Notes under the pieces: model-generated | Database searches by the model: none | The model's input: the letters and a program-made list of their open reading frames with translations, nothing else | Told to the model about the DNA's origin: nothing | Program-made: the position numbers and the translations under genes | Source of the DNA: Marsupella aquatica | Lineage: Eukaryota; Marchantiophyta | Assembly: GCA_973895155.1 (NCBI GenBank) | Contig: OZ316894.1 | Span: forward strand, 7,316,001-7,380,000 | Length of the DNA: 64,000 nucleotides | Direction: 5' to 3' | In this document: positions 31,784 to 42,735 of the stretch, one piece after another | How positions within the stretch are numbered: position 1 is the first letter of the stretch | Layout of the letters: the number at the start of each line of letters is the position of its first letter

Positions 31784-33731
31784 GGTTTGGATATATCTTT
31801 GGATTGCAAACATCAGGCTATAGAGCTTGCCCTTCGTGCGGACCAGATTTGGAGGGTGTGGCAAGACGCAAGTCAAGTACTTTGCGTAAGATAGTTTACA
31901 TTGGCCATACCAAATATCTTCCAGAAGACCATCCTTGGAGGAGTGATCATTTCTTGTATGATAGTGAAGATGGCCAACCCGATACTCGTCCTCAACCTCA
32001 GCGAAAGGGTCCAACATATTGGAGAGAGGTATGGGAAAGAGTTCAAGACCCAGATGATCCATTACAAATTCTCCGATGTGGCATGACCCGTTTGTCTGCA
32101 TTGTCACAATTGCCATATTGGTCAGAGTTGCCCATTAATCACTTGTTAGATCCGATGCACATTGAGGGGAATGTGGGCAGATCATTGATTCGTCATCTAT
32201 ATGGGGAAAAGAACCACAATTGGAGAGAAAGTTGTGAGGAGATGGGGATGCATGGTCTTCTTGGTTTTTGGCCATCTTTGGACCCCCCTGGTGACCCCCC
32301 AACATCCATCCTCCTTGGGTTTTGAGTAGGGCAGAGCGCACTGAGTTTCGCAGACGTATTGGGTCAATGAGGTTTCCCACAGGTTATGGCGCAAATCTCC
32401 GAAAAGCATTTGGGGGGGATGATTCTCCAAAATGGCCATCTTACTTGAAAACACATGATTATCATCGGTTACTAGAACATGTCATTCTAGTTGCGATTAT
32501 TGGATTGGGTAGTGAGGAACTTCGTGATGCCCTTTGGTCATTGGGAAAGCTTTTGAGATGGGTATGTCGGAAGGAGGTACAGGAGGATGAAACTTCTGCA
32601 ATGGAGACATTTGGAGTAGAGGTTGTGTGCAAGTTGGAGAAGGCACTCCCTCCCTCATTTTTTGATGGTCAGGTTCATTTTCTCATACATTTAGTGCGTG
32701 AGGTTGCAATTGCAGGCCCAGTGCATTGTCGATGGATGTATTGGGTAGAGCGTTATATGGGAGTGATGAAATCGTATGTCTCTAATCGCGCTAGCGTGGA
32801 AGGTAGCATTGCAGAGCATCATCTTGGAGCAGAGAGTATGTTTTATTGTACAAACATAGTTGCCACACTAGATCCAAATGCTCCTAGGGGATGGATAGAT
32901 GAGGCGGCACGAGAGGCGGGCTACGAGGATGATAGACTCACTGGGGCATCAAAAGAGCGTCTCTTAAGCTCAGCGGAGCGTTTGCAACTCACAATATTTA
33001 TGTTGTACAACTCACCAGAGGTTGTAGGGGAGTGGACATCGTTTTATGAGGAGAAGCAAAATAGTCGACGACCATGGATATTTCCTAAGTTTCACCCATA
33101 CATGAAGTCAAAGTTGTTAGAAGTGGATGCCTTGGTGGGTACAAGGGAGAGTGTATTGCATTATCCAAAGGTGACTGATAAGCTTCGTACCCTTGTTCAT
33201 GGTCCACTACTTATAGTCACAACTCGGACTGCCATGTGGTCCAAGGGAAGACACTTTCGTGTGGAACGACTTGATGAGAAGAGGGCAGCTACACAAGATT
33301 GTGGGGTCATGGGTTGGTTCACCCAGGATTCACAGAGCAGCACATCGGATAGGAATCCCATTCGGTCCACTATCGCTCATTATGGAAAGATTGAGGAGAT
33401 CCTAATTGTGAAGTACCATGCACATACTACTTTGGAAGAAGTGGTATTGAAGTGCAAATGGTTCAAGATGAATCTTGTGGGCCACAATCGTACACGTGAA
33501 GATGATGCATGCGGATTTACTCGGTTGAAGACAAGTGTTATCAGCTCAAATTGGAGGTCTTCAGATCCGTTTGCATTCCCACATCACCTTGAGCAATGTT
33601 TTTACCTACCTTATCCGGATGACTCAAATTGGTCTATTGTGATGCCATATATCCCTCGATCACGATCCATAGTCCAGGATAGACCCAACGTAGTTGTAGT
33701 GGAAGATGATGACATCCCCTCCACCACTTAG
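31784..33731 (+). pseudogene. CACTA-1 transposase, C-terminal part
   Basis: Continues after the intron with SGYRACPSCG and LRKIVYIGHTKYLPEDHPWR, then HLLDPMHIEGNVGRSL, the DUF4218 block (THDYHRLLEHV, ALPPSFFDGQVHFLIHLVRE, CRWMYWVERYMGVMK) and the DUF4216-like C-terminus (ATQDCGVMGWF, FPHHLEQCFYLPYPD). The frame of 31804 changes to that of 32322 across a C run at 32296-32301 (PPGDPP to NIHPPWVLSRAER), a single-base indel. The stop is at 33729-33731. Together with the earlier pieces this is a full-length but disabled transposase. Confidence 0.9.
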
Positions 33732-33907
33732 CTAGTAAGTAGCAACTATAGCTAGCCCCCTACCATATTTGTGTTTATTTTCCCGACATTATATATTTCT
33801 CGGCACTATATTTGTTTCGCAATGTCCACTCTTGCATAAAACATATTCCATAAAGTATCTCTAATACTTCTCTCAACCCCACTCAACTAAGAACCTCAAG
33901 ATAACCA

Positions 33908-34440
33908 GTGTCCAATGGTCTATCCGATGAAACTTGCATCGGATATGCATCGGAGCACAAAAGGCTCAATCGCAGCAATTGTCCGATATCGCAACTATCG
34001 GAATACTCACATCCGATATTGGACACATCGGACCCCTCGTCCAATGTTCCAACAAAGGGGTCCGATATTGACCGCTTCAAAAATGTTTCCGATTCTTTAC
34101 CTTACGCAATTTATGTCCGTAGTATTCTATTACGAAAACCATGTCCATTTTAATAAACATCGGAAAACATCCGATGTTGTCTCTAACGCACATTGTATCC
34201 GATAACTTGAAGATCGGACCCTTGACAATACTTTTCCGGTCAAATGTCCGATTCATTTAGTTTTGGAAATGTTCCGATGTAACCGATATGGGATATTGGT
34301 TGCGTTAGGGAACACATCGGACTAACTGAATCCGATGAGGTGCACATCGGACATTACGAAGGTATTTGTATCGGACAATGTCCGATACTCTCGGGTTCGG
34401 ACATCACAAAATAGTCGCATTTTGAGTATCGGAAAGTCGT
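33908..34440. promoter_or_regulatory. Dense CCGAT/ATCGG cluster upstream of the element E transposase gene
   Basis: About 22 copies of CCGAT or ATCGG, many as TCCGATAT or ACATCGGA and several paired as short palindromes (CATCGGATATGCATCGG), lie in 530 bp. About one would be expected by chance. The cluster ends directly before the ATG at 34446. The position fits a promoter with binding sites for an element-encoded or host protein. It could instead be a subterminal repeat zone of element E or of CACTA-1. Confidence 0.65.
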
Positions 34441-34445
34441 CAAAA

Positions 34446-37400
34446 ATGGCGTCTTCAGGTGATGAGTCTATTTATAGTTCTGATGCATCTTCGCCAGATG
34501 TTGTTCGCAAATTCATTCCATCTCGTTTGATGAAGGAGCTTCCAGTCTCACAAAGAGTTTTGCCAGAGATGTCATTTTCATCAGATTTAGAGAGTTCACG
34601 ATCTGATTCCGAGTGTGGGAGAAGTGTTGTTGGAGCTCCAACATCTTATTATGTTTCTCCAAGCAAACCGCTTAAACGATGTTTGCTTGGGAGAAAGTCC
34701 ACTGTCATACCCTTAGGTCAGACTAGTTCACCGCGAACCCCTCCAGATGTACCCAAGCGTCGGCCTCGGTTTCTAATGCCAAGAACAATGTTGCCATGTA
34801 GGCCCGCCAAGAGATCTCCTCTGGTTTTCCCAATGTCGCATCCTCCTGGAGTCCAGATAGCTTTGTCTAGTGTGCAATCGCAGTTTGAGCGAATGAGAAG
34901 TTTGACGGTGCTAGAAGTGCCAGCCGCACGAAGAATACCCAGAGGGATCCCTACTCAAAGTTTGCGGAATGGAGAGCGTGAATTGCCAATTTCATCTCCT
35001 TTGCTACCAAATTCCATTAGTGGAATACCAAGTGGGATCCGTGGATCCCATTTGGTATTCCCTCTTGGAATTTTGCCAAATGGCGAGCCAGAATTGCAAA
35101 TCGGGCAACCTTTGCCTACTGATTTGGTGGGAGGAATGCAAAATGGGATCCGTGGATCCCATTTGGTATCCCCTCCTGGAATTTTACCAAATGGTGAGCC
35201 CAAAATGCGAAGCGGACAACCATTGCCTGCTGATTCGGGGAGAGGAATGCAGAAGGGGATCTGCGGATCCCACTTGGTATCCCCTCCTGGAATTTTACCA
35301 AATGTTGAGCCCAAATTGCAAAGCGGACAAACTTGTTAGTCGCTTTGGGTGGAGGAATGAGACAGGGGATCCGTGGATCCCACTTTGTTTTACACAATGG
35401 TCAATTGTCAAGCGCTGCCATAGAACCACAAGTGGGGCAGCTGTCACTTCGAAGTCCAAGTGGACGAATACGAGTTGGGATCCATGGATCCCATTCCGTG
35501 TTCCCATCGGTGATTTTGCCTAGTGGTCAATCAAACGTCAACTTTGGGCTTTGGAGCCCTTTGGCTCGAATGCAGTGTGAGGTTGCTGGATCTTTGGTAG
35601 GACGACCATTTCAAAAGGGAGGAAGGAGATCAAGTGTCACAAATGCTGCAGGTGTCCATCAAATGCCTCACAGATTGTTGCGAAGTGCGTTGCCACAAAC
35701 TTGCCCCAAAAATTCAAGGCTAGAAGGAAAATTGAAGGTTGTTCAAAGACTATTCAATGGTCAGGATGATCCCTCTAGTCGAGATGAGACACCAAGGCAA
35801 GGATCACACTTTCAGAGACAAGTGGGGGATACTCCGATAGAAGCAAGGAATATTGGTAGAAGATTTCAGACAAGAAATCTTCGGGTACCAATTGCTTTTC
35901 CAGAAGAATCTGAAGAAGAATCGGAGGTACCAGCCGATGTCGTAGAGGATGCCATAGGGACTGTTGAAATCTCAAATATTGTTAAAGAGATCCTTGGTCG
36001 CGAGAGTGCTCATGAACCAGTCTTAGAAAATGTAGAGAGTGAAAGTAATACCGGAGAAAATCAAGATACTTTTGTTTTAAGTTCAATGAGTCCCATGGAA
36101 ACTAGTGGAGGAGTGAATTCTCCCGACACAATACATGATAGAATAGAGGTGAGAAGACCAAGCAAAAAAATTAGAGACCAGATGATTCGAAAACATAGGC
36201 TTATCAATGCGAACTTGAAAAAACAAAAAATTAAAGATATTTTTAAGTATTCTTGTTGTGACAAGTTTTGCTTGAGGTCTTTAGGTCTAGAAGAATGTTG
36301 GAAACAACGTAAGTATTATTTTGGTCTCTCACACTCACAAAAAAACATTCTTTTGCGAGGATGTATTATGAGTAATTATAATACTTCCCGTGGATATAGT
36401 GTGAATGGACAAACTATTTGTAGAGGAGGTTTCAAGAAATTATATTCCATAGGGAATAATAGGTTGGCTACAATCCATGCAAACATGTTCACCAGGATTG
36501 AACGAGATACATTCTATAAGGAAGACTCACCTTCATTTCTCAACTTGGTGGAATGGTTGAAAGATTTCTTTCAAAGAAACATGGATAGTCTTCCTCATAA
36601 AGAAATTCATCACTTGCCAGACAATTGGACAAAGCAAGAGATTCATGAAATCTTTCTTGCCGAAACAATCTTGCAGGAAGAGCAATATGTTACATATTCT
36701 TATTTCTTGCGCGTTTGGAAGAAGAAGTTTTCAAATGTGCGGATTCCCAAAAGGAGTCGTTTTTCCACTTGTGGTCCATGTACCGAATTCAAGGCTCTTC
36801 AAGACAAAGCAACGACAGAAGAAGATAAAAGTAAGTTCATTGTAACCTCACATTTGTGTCTAAGTAAGATAGTGATAAGTTAGACACAATGATGAATAGA
36901 TAATTTATTGATTACGCATGATTGTATTATTGCAGGAAAGTATATCAACGCTCTTATGGAGCATCGAAGAGTACAATCACTCGAGAGAATGAAGTTGGCA
37001 AAGCATCGAAAGAAATGCTATGATGAACCCAACAAGTATTTGGGTATTTGTATTGACGGTATGGATCAAAAGAAAACTGAGCTGCCACATTTTATTCGTT
37101 GTCCAAAGAACATGGATGAGAAATATTTCATCCCTATCCATGTTGTGGGTTGTCTTATCATTAATAGAAAGCTTGCGGCAAAAGTTTTTCTGACCTACCC
37201 CAACATCCACAATGATGCAAATCTCACCATTCATGTTATTCAAAATATTTTGAATACATGGGATGGGATACTGCCATGGGTATTATATCTTCAATTGGAT
37301 AATACCACTAGGGAGAACAAGAATAAATTCTTGATGGCTTATCTACACATATTGGTAGATTTAAAGGTTTTTGACAAGATAAAAGTTGGTTTTTTGTTGG

Positions 37401-38533
37401 TTGGTCATACGCATGACCAAATAGATCAGATGTTTAGCAAGTTCTCATCTAGATTAAACAAGCATAAAGCATTTCGCTGAGATACTCTTGTGGATATTAT
37501 ACAACGGGCATATTTTCCTCAAGCAGATGTAATTTTTGTGGATGAAGTTGCGAACTTCAGAAAATTTGTGAATGAGACCGACCAACCAAATGACAACGGA
37601 GTTTCAGGTCGAGTTTTGAGAGATCTCAACCTCATAACTTTTCAAAGGAAATTTAGATTCAAGCGAGGCATTGTAGATGATAACGAAGTGACCATGTTTC
37701 ATGGGAAACATCTATCTACAACCTCTGATTGGGGAGACGTGGTAGCATTTGTCAACTACATCCCCACTTCAAGAATGTGGGTTGCAGCACAGATGTCACT
37801 AAAGTCAGCAAAAGGTGTTGAACGAGATGATGATCTGATGGACTCAAATGGTGCATTATCCATTCTGGTGAAATATCAAAAAGCAATTCAAGAGGGATTC
37901 AATTACTTTGACGATGAAGATAAACTATGGTGGATGTCATTCTTTGAGAAGCAAAATGATGTTATCAAAAACCACTTAGAGGAGGATGAGTGGTTATTTG
38001 AATGGGTTTGGCCACAGCAAAATGAAAGGCATGGACTTGGTGGTGTGTCAACAAATCAGATTTTGATGTCCGAAGATGTTGACCCAACTCTAGTTGATAA
38101 AGTTGCAGGACCACAGAGGATTATGTACTCAGGTCCTCGGTGAAAGCAACCTGAACTTGGGGATTTCAAAGATATGGAAGTGAACAACAAATGGTCAATG
38201 ATATGCGTAGTAGCACACAAAGATCCAGAAGGCAAGTTATTTTGGATGGCAAAGGTGTCAAAGATTTTGACAAAAAGAGAAGACATTCCGGAAAGAATCA
38301 AAATCACGTGGTACACAACTGAGGCAAGTGCTGAGACTGCAATTGATGGAAAATATTTTCCAGAAAAAGATAATGTATCTAATAGACTTCGTCAAGATGA
38401 ACTAGTTTTGTCGTCAACAACGATATATGCATACAATTTTGCACTTTTGACAAATAACCAAATAGCAGCAAAAACAAAGAAGATTATAGAGGCTGCTATT
38501 TTAGAGCGAGGTTCTGTATCTTCAGAAGATTGA
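34446..38533 (+). pseudogene. DUF7869-type candidate transposase of element E, degraded
   Basis: ATG at 34446 (MASSGDESIYSS) follows the CCGAT cluster. The N-terminal half is Ser/Pro-rich and contains 37-residue repeats (GIRGSHLVSPPGILPNGEP). A 1-bp deletion near 35332 shifts the frame. An intron (36831-36935) precedes the conserved part: a Cys-bearing block (SCCDKFCLRSLG), STCGPCTEFK, then YLGICIDGMDQKKTELPHF, YLQLDNTTRENKNKF and VGHTHDQIDQMFSKFSSRL. These three Asp/His motifs define the uncharacterised eukaryotic DUF7869 family. The spacing D...DN...HTHxxxD suggests an RNase H-like DDE nuclease, which I infer. In-frame TGA codons lie at 37478-37480 and 38141-38143, both explainable as CGA-to-TGA. 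The frame otherwise runs to 38533. Confidence 0.65.
35023..35497 (+). repeat. Five palindromes at 111-bp spacing inside the transposase ORF
   Basis: The core GGGATCCGTGGATCCC (with one-base variants) is centred at about 35041.5, 35152.5, 35263.5, 35373.5 and 35484.5. Spacings are 111, 111, 110 and 111 bp, i.e. 37 codons. The single 110 interval holds the 1-bp deletion that breaks the reading frame. In the first copy the palindrome extends outward (GAATACCA...TGGTATTC) to nearly 38 bp. The repeated protein unit contains GIRGSH at each core. Confidence 0.9.
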
Positions 38534-38552
38534 GTTTCATTTACTAATTAAA

Positions 38553-39470
38553 CTAGGTTGATACATGCATTAATTTCATAACTCTATCTCTGATCACCTT
38601 TCGCAGATGACATGCTTGTGTGGGATTGTACCAATCTCTTGTAAATAAAGACTTTGCGGGTACAGATTTTGAATTATTCCATTGAACTCTAATTTCATCC
38701 ATGTTGTGCAGGACAAATAAACCACAATCTGTGGTATTTGGTTGTTGTGGCACCTAATAAAAAACATGGTGTATTTTAGTACAGTTTATAGATATGTTTT
38801 TGAACCCAAAAATAATTAAAAATGAAAAAAATTACATACCTTTGGATTCCACATCTCCATAACACCCAATGGCACTTTTCCAAAAAATAGTTCCCATTCT
38901 ATTGTGAAATATCTGCAAGTCATTGAAAGTGATTCCTTAGTTAAAGTAGCATTTATAATCTCATTTGAAAAACAAATAGTACTAGAAGATAAAGTTAAGT
39001 CTTTCACCTTTTAGTGCCGATTCAATTACATGAGTTTCATGTAGACCAGCAAGTGAGTCTAGATGATACATTTGGATCAAAGATTGAGCTTGATCCAAAC
39101 ATATGACAACCAAACTCCAATGGCCACTCATGTGAATTGGCATAAGAATAACCTCAATCTTGGAAAATGGTGGCTTGTAATAACCTCGCATTTTCTGTAA
39201 AGATTCTTTAAGGGATTCATGTGTTGGTTCTTTTTCAATCCTTGATGCCATCCAAGGATAAAAAAAGGAGGATAACGTGTTTACCATTGGAGCAAGATCT
39301 CCTTGTTCTTCTGTTTGGGACTCTAGGTAAAATTCCATAATTTCGTCACCCAAATATTGGTCGGGTTCAAGTTGTTCCAATGTTTCTTGATTGAGGAGAT
39401 GACCAACAAAAGGATTGTGCAAAAATCTATGAAGAACACTTTTCAATTCAGTAACCTCCTTTGGTGGATC
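38553..39470 (-). pseudogene. Ulp1/C48 cysteine protease domain, three exons
   Basis: Exons run 39470 to about 39010, about 38910-38847 and about 38755-38553, at GT/AG borders. The catalytic set of Ulp1 SUMO proteases is present: His in MPIHMSGHWSLVVICL, Asp in MYHLDSLAG, and Gln and Cys in QQPNTTDCGLFVLHN. A C-terminal helix region follows and the stop is at 38553-38555. Ulp1 domains recur in plant transposons, where they may remove SUMO or cut element proteins. The exon has a clean splice acceptor (TTGCAG|GAT) and no convincing ATG of its own, and the methyltransferase frame upstream reads through to a possible donor. It is therefore probably the C-terminal part of a fused gene. Confidence 0.8.
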
Positions 39471-39640
39471 CTGCAAGGACATTATTGTCACATAAGAACA
39501 TATAAATCTCTTGGAATATTTCCAGAAGTTCATATACAATTTGGGGAAATCTCATTTGCAACAATCTAATCTCAAAATAATCTCTACACCTCGAGGAATG
39601 AGCCAAGATCTAATGTCGGAGCTTCTGCTTCCTCTTCCTC

Positions 39641-40720
39641 CTACTCCTTGTCTTCATCTACATCATCATTATTCTCAGCCGTGGTTGTAATGATGCAAGG
39701 TCCGGTGGTGAGAGTGCTTGTCATACCACCAATCGGTGGTTGTATCTCAAAACTCATCGGCCCTGTACCCTCCTCAATTGCTTCCTCATTCAAGTCCCAT
39801 GATTCATCCAGCGTGACTAGTCGAGTCTGGATACAGTCTATCTGTTGAGCACTCAACTCCACAGCTGTAACATGTCGCTTTGCCAGCAAAGCCCCACACG
39901 AAGTGGACCCACTTCCGGCGCATAAATTAGCAATCCAATTTCCTTCTTCACTAAAATGCTTGATGAACCAGTCTGCGAGGGCTATCGGCTTCTGATACGG
40001 ATTCACTACTTCCCCTAAGGGTGTTACACATTTTTTGGTAACACAAGGAACCTTGATGATGTTGATTCTTTTCTCATCATGCTCAAAATTGTACATTTCC
40101 CTGGTCCTCATACCACCTTCATTCATACCACCTTCATTATAATATCCAATGGACCAGTTCTCAAACGCCCAAGCTAGCCTATTCCCGGAGGGGTGTGCAT
40201 GTACATTTGGCTTCTCCCAAATTTCTGCCTCAACTCCAGCATTGCAAGTCTTTCCCAAAGCATTCAAAACGGAGACACTTTGTTGCAGTGAATGAATAAC
40301 AACAAACCTCCACATAGGTGAAGTAGTCACCTCAGCAAAAAATTTCACCATATCAATAATATCTTTCTCTGAAAATGGAACTTCATCATTCTCAGAGCCG
40401 ATGGCATTGAATCCATAAGGAATGTCGGCGATTGCAAGTGTGTAAGGCCGTTTCTCCAAGAACCTATCAAGCACCCGGACATCTCCATAGTGGAGAGTGT
40501 AGTTGATAAAATTTCCATCAGAATTTTTCCAACGGTGGTCGCTTGATTCCGCTTGAACAGTATCGATACCAATCCGACGATTATAATTCTCAATAGCTTC
40601 CTGAACCATGTTCTTAAAACCAGGGGGGATAACATCGGAACTAAGCTCCTCCTCAACAGTCTCCTTGCCATCATTTGACACTTGAACCATTTTGTTCTTC
40701 TTCTTCGAGAAGGCTTTCAA
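39641..40720 (-). pseudogene. Beta-class DNA amino-methyltransferase domain (N6-A or N4-C)
   Basis: An exon of 359 codons preceded by an acceptor (TTTTATAG|TTG at 40721). Motif order is IV then X/I: LAIADIPYGFN (DPPY-type motif IV, with Ile for the first Pro), later NPYQKPIALADWFIKHF (motif X) and WIANLCAGSGSTSCGALLA with AVEL (motif I, SAM binding). IV before I is the beta class, the group of CcrM-like bacterial and phage enzymes that methylate adenine N6 or cytosine N4. The N-terminus is basic. The frame ends TAG (39641-39643), but the same frame continues with EEEEAEAPTLDLGSFLE to a possible splice donor, so TAG may be a mutated CAG joining it to Ulp1. The target site is unknown. Confidence 0.75.
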
Positions 40721-40757
40721 CTATAAAACATCAAGGCACCAGAGTTAAATATGCACT

Positions 40758-41151
40758 GAATACCAAGAGGGATACCGAGTCTCCCATTCGGTATTCGACT
40801 ACATAAATCCGGTGAATCATGCTTCTAACCCTCAAACTCCAACTTGAATCCCAAATGGGATACGGGGTATCCCATTTGGGATTCCACCTAGGGAAACTCA
40901 AAGGAACAACGCATACACAGCCAAAACCCGGGGTTGAATGCCAAACGGGATACGGGGTATCCCATTTCGGATTCTACCTAGGGAAAATCAAAGGAACAAC
41001 ACTAACATGGAGAAAACTGGGGTCAAATCCGAAATGAGATACGGGGTATCCCATTTCGGATTCCACCCAGACAAAAAGAAAGAAACAACTTGAATGGAGC
41101 CAAAATCGATTGTGAATCCCAAATGGGATACGCGTATCTAGTTTTGAATTC
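40758..41151. repeat. Five long palindromes at 89-bp spacing in an intron
   Basis: Palindromes of about 39 bp are centred at 40777, 40865, 40955, 41044 and 41132 (spacings 88, 90, 89, 88). The core is AAATGGGATAC, a GGG or CG centre, then the complement; outer arms begin GAATCC or GAATACC. The one at 40846-40884 is perfect except its odd centre. They occupy the intron between the ParB-like and methyltransferase exons. Confidence 0.92.
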
Positions 41152-41179
41152 AACCTTTGAAAACACAAAATCAACTTAC

Positions 41180-42136
41180 CACATCCGAGAGTTTTCCACT
41201 CCATCTTTTGAGCTCCGCAGACTGCGTCTCTTTGGGAAACATCTGTTTACAAGTCGCCCAGTCTGGTTGGCCAGACAATTGCATAAATAGTTTACTGATC
41301 TTCACAAGCTTCTTGTAACTTTTGGCCTCTTTGGCCTTTTGCTCTAGACTGATCATTCAATCCTTGACTCGAAGGAGAAGGGATTCCCAAAACCGGTCTT
41401 GCTCAATCCCTTGGATCGCTCTCCAAGGTGTCAACGCTAGCCCATTTGCTAGCTTGTTCAAAGGTTTCACGATGGGCACGGCCTTTCGCTTGGACCCTTT
41501 CTTCACTATCTTCACATGGGATTTTTGTTTGGTCTGCCCCTTGATCTCAAATCTGTTCCACATGTCAAAGATCTGGTCTTGGAGGTCCCAAACTTTTCCT
41601 GATCTAAATGATATCTGGAAAAGTGGTTCGTGCTTCTTCAATGTTTTCCCAACCCCTGGAATGAAGCCATCAAGACACACCTCCGATGCACACGCCTCTC
41701 TAGTCTCTTTTGTTTTTTGCATACCTCTCGCAATGAAGACCTTATGCATCGTTCGGATTTGACCAATATTGTTCATCTTTTTCCGATACTCCTGGTCAAT
41801 ATTGTGTTGGATACTGAGTTTCTGGACATCGGCCCTTGTAAGCCCTGCATAGACCCAGGCTTGAAGTTCGTTGAAGATTTCCCGACCATAGGCCTCAAAC
41901 AATTCTCTCTTGGCTCGCGCTCCATGATTACCTCCAATTACCCGGTACCTCCAGGTCAATGCCTTGGTCGGGTCCCAGTCTTCAACGGACGGACAATCTT
42001 TAGGGATAACAAACAGCACAAATGGCGTCGTGAAATTTGTTGGATTGAGTGTGACGCCAATGACATGGTCCTTATTTTGTAATCTGATTAAGTAGGTTGC
42101 TGTATGCAAGGAGTAGCTATTGATATTGCATAACAA
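41180..42136 (-). pseudogene. ParB-like domain protein part of element E
   Basis: An open stretch of about 320 codons with one in-frame TGA at 41357-41359 (VKD, stop, MISLEQKAKEAK), explainable as CGA-to-TGA. Near the start it has TLNPTNFTTPFVLFVI and WRYRVIGGNHGARAKREL, the nucleotide-binding core of ParB/sulfiredoxin-fold proteins (R-V-I-x-G-x-x-x-x-x-A). A basic, helical C-terminal half follows (KKGSKRKAVPIVK). It ends at a donor (GATGTG|GTAAGT) whose intron carries the palindrome array and leads into the methyltransferase exon. Upstream exons are missing or displaced by element D and the gypsy insertion. In bacteria and phages ParB-fold proteins bind palindromic sites or act as nucleases; any such role here is inferred. 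Confidence 0.6.
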
Positions 42137-42408
42137 TTAGCAAGATGGCAAGAATAAGGGCAATCATGGCGTTAAGAGTAGGGAAATAAAAGCTATGTCG
42201 CGGGTGGTCGGTGACCATATCTCTTTCAATATATCATCAAATCCGGATCTATAAAGAGCATTGGAAAGATCTGGTCAAGGCGAGTAAAATCGATATAAAA
42301 CACTTGGGGAACGGAGGTGTATTAAGGAAGATACGGCCCGATTAGTGTGACGGGTTAACTTGTGGCCGGAATTAGCGGATTCAGCTTCAGTTTCGGGTTA
42401 ACCCAAGC

Positions 42409-42735
42409 TCGGCCACGGCTTAGCTTAGGTGAGAACGGCTTCAGCTTAGCTCAGGTGAGAACGGCTTCAGCTTAGCTCAGGTAAGCACGGCTTCAGCTTA
42501 GGCTTAACCCGGGTTCGGACTAGATTGATCCCGGGTTAGACTTAACTCGGGTTAGCCTAAACTCGGGCTCAGGTTAGCATAGGTAAGCTCGGGTTCGGGC
42601 TCAGCTTAGGCTAGGTTAGCGGATAGCGGATAGCGGCCTAACCCGAGACCACGGGTTAGCTCTACTCGGGTTAGATAGGATAGCTAGGTTAGCCGAACTC
42701 GGGTTAGCTATGTAACTCGGGTTAGCGCAGCAGTG
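42409..42735 (+). repeat. Direct repeats in element D (26-bp units, then CTCGGGTTAG units)
   Basis: ACGGCTTCAGCTTAGCTCAG repeats with a 26-bp period at 42435 and 42461 and partly at 42487. It is followed by about ten irregular copies of CTCGGGTTAG to 42730. No coding potential. Confidence 0.75.

Larger units (their letters stand above)
2320..33731 (+). mobile_element. CACTA-1: old CACTA (En/Spm-like) element split by nested insertions
   Basis: Three separated stretches on the + strand encode consecutive parts of one CACTA transposase. They rejoin when insertions with target duplications are removed: A2 (3854-27248, GTAGA) and C (27647-31657, TAGGG). Upstream it carries a SET-domain ORF, interrupted on its 5' side by A1. 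Neither CACTA terminus is identified: the 5' end is before the window, and the 3' end must lie after the transposase stop near 33731 or was lost to the next element. Two homopolymer frameshifts show that it is a fossil. The stretch 33732-33907 after its last exon shows nothing I can name. Confidence 0.85.

Noticed and set aside
33860-33920. CACTA-1 3' terminus at ...AACCAGTG
   Set aside because: The 5' terminus is not in the window and no matching inverted end or duplication can be shown.
40758-41151. CRISPR array
   Set aside because: The regular units are palindromes in a eukaryotic intron with similar, not unique, spacers and no cas genes.
38553-42136. Bacterial contamination as the source of the ParB-like and methyltransferase sequence
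   Set aside because: The exons have GT/AG introns, sit between plant element sequences, and are joined to a eukaryotic Ulp1 protease.
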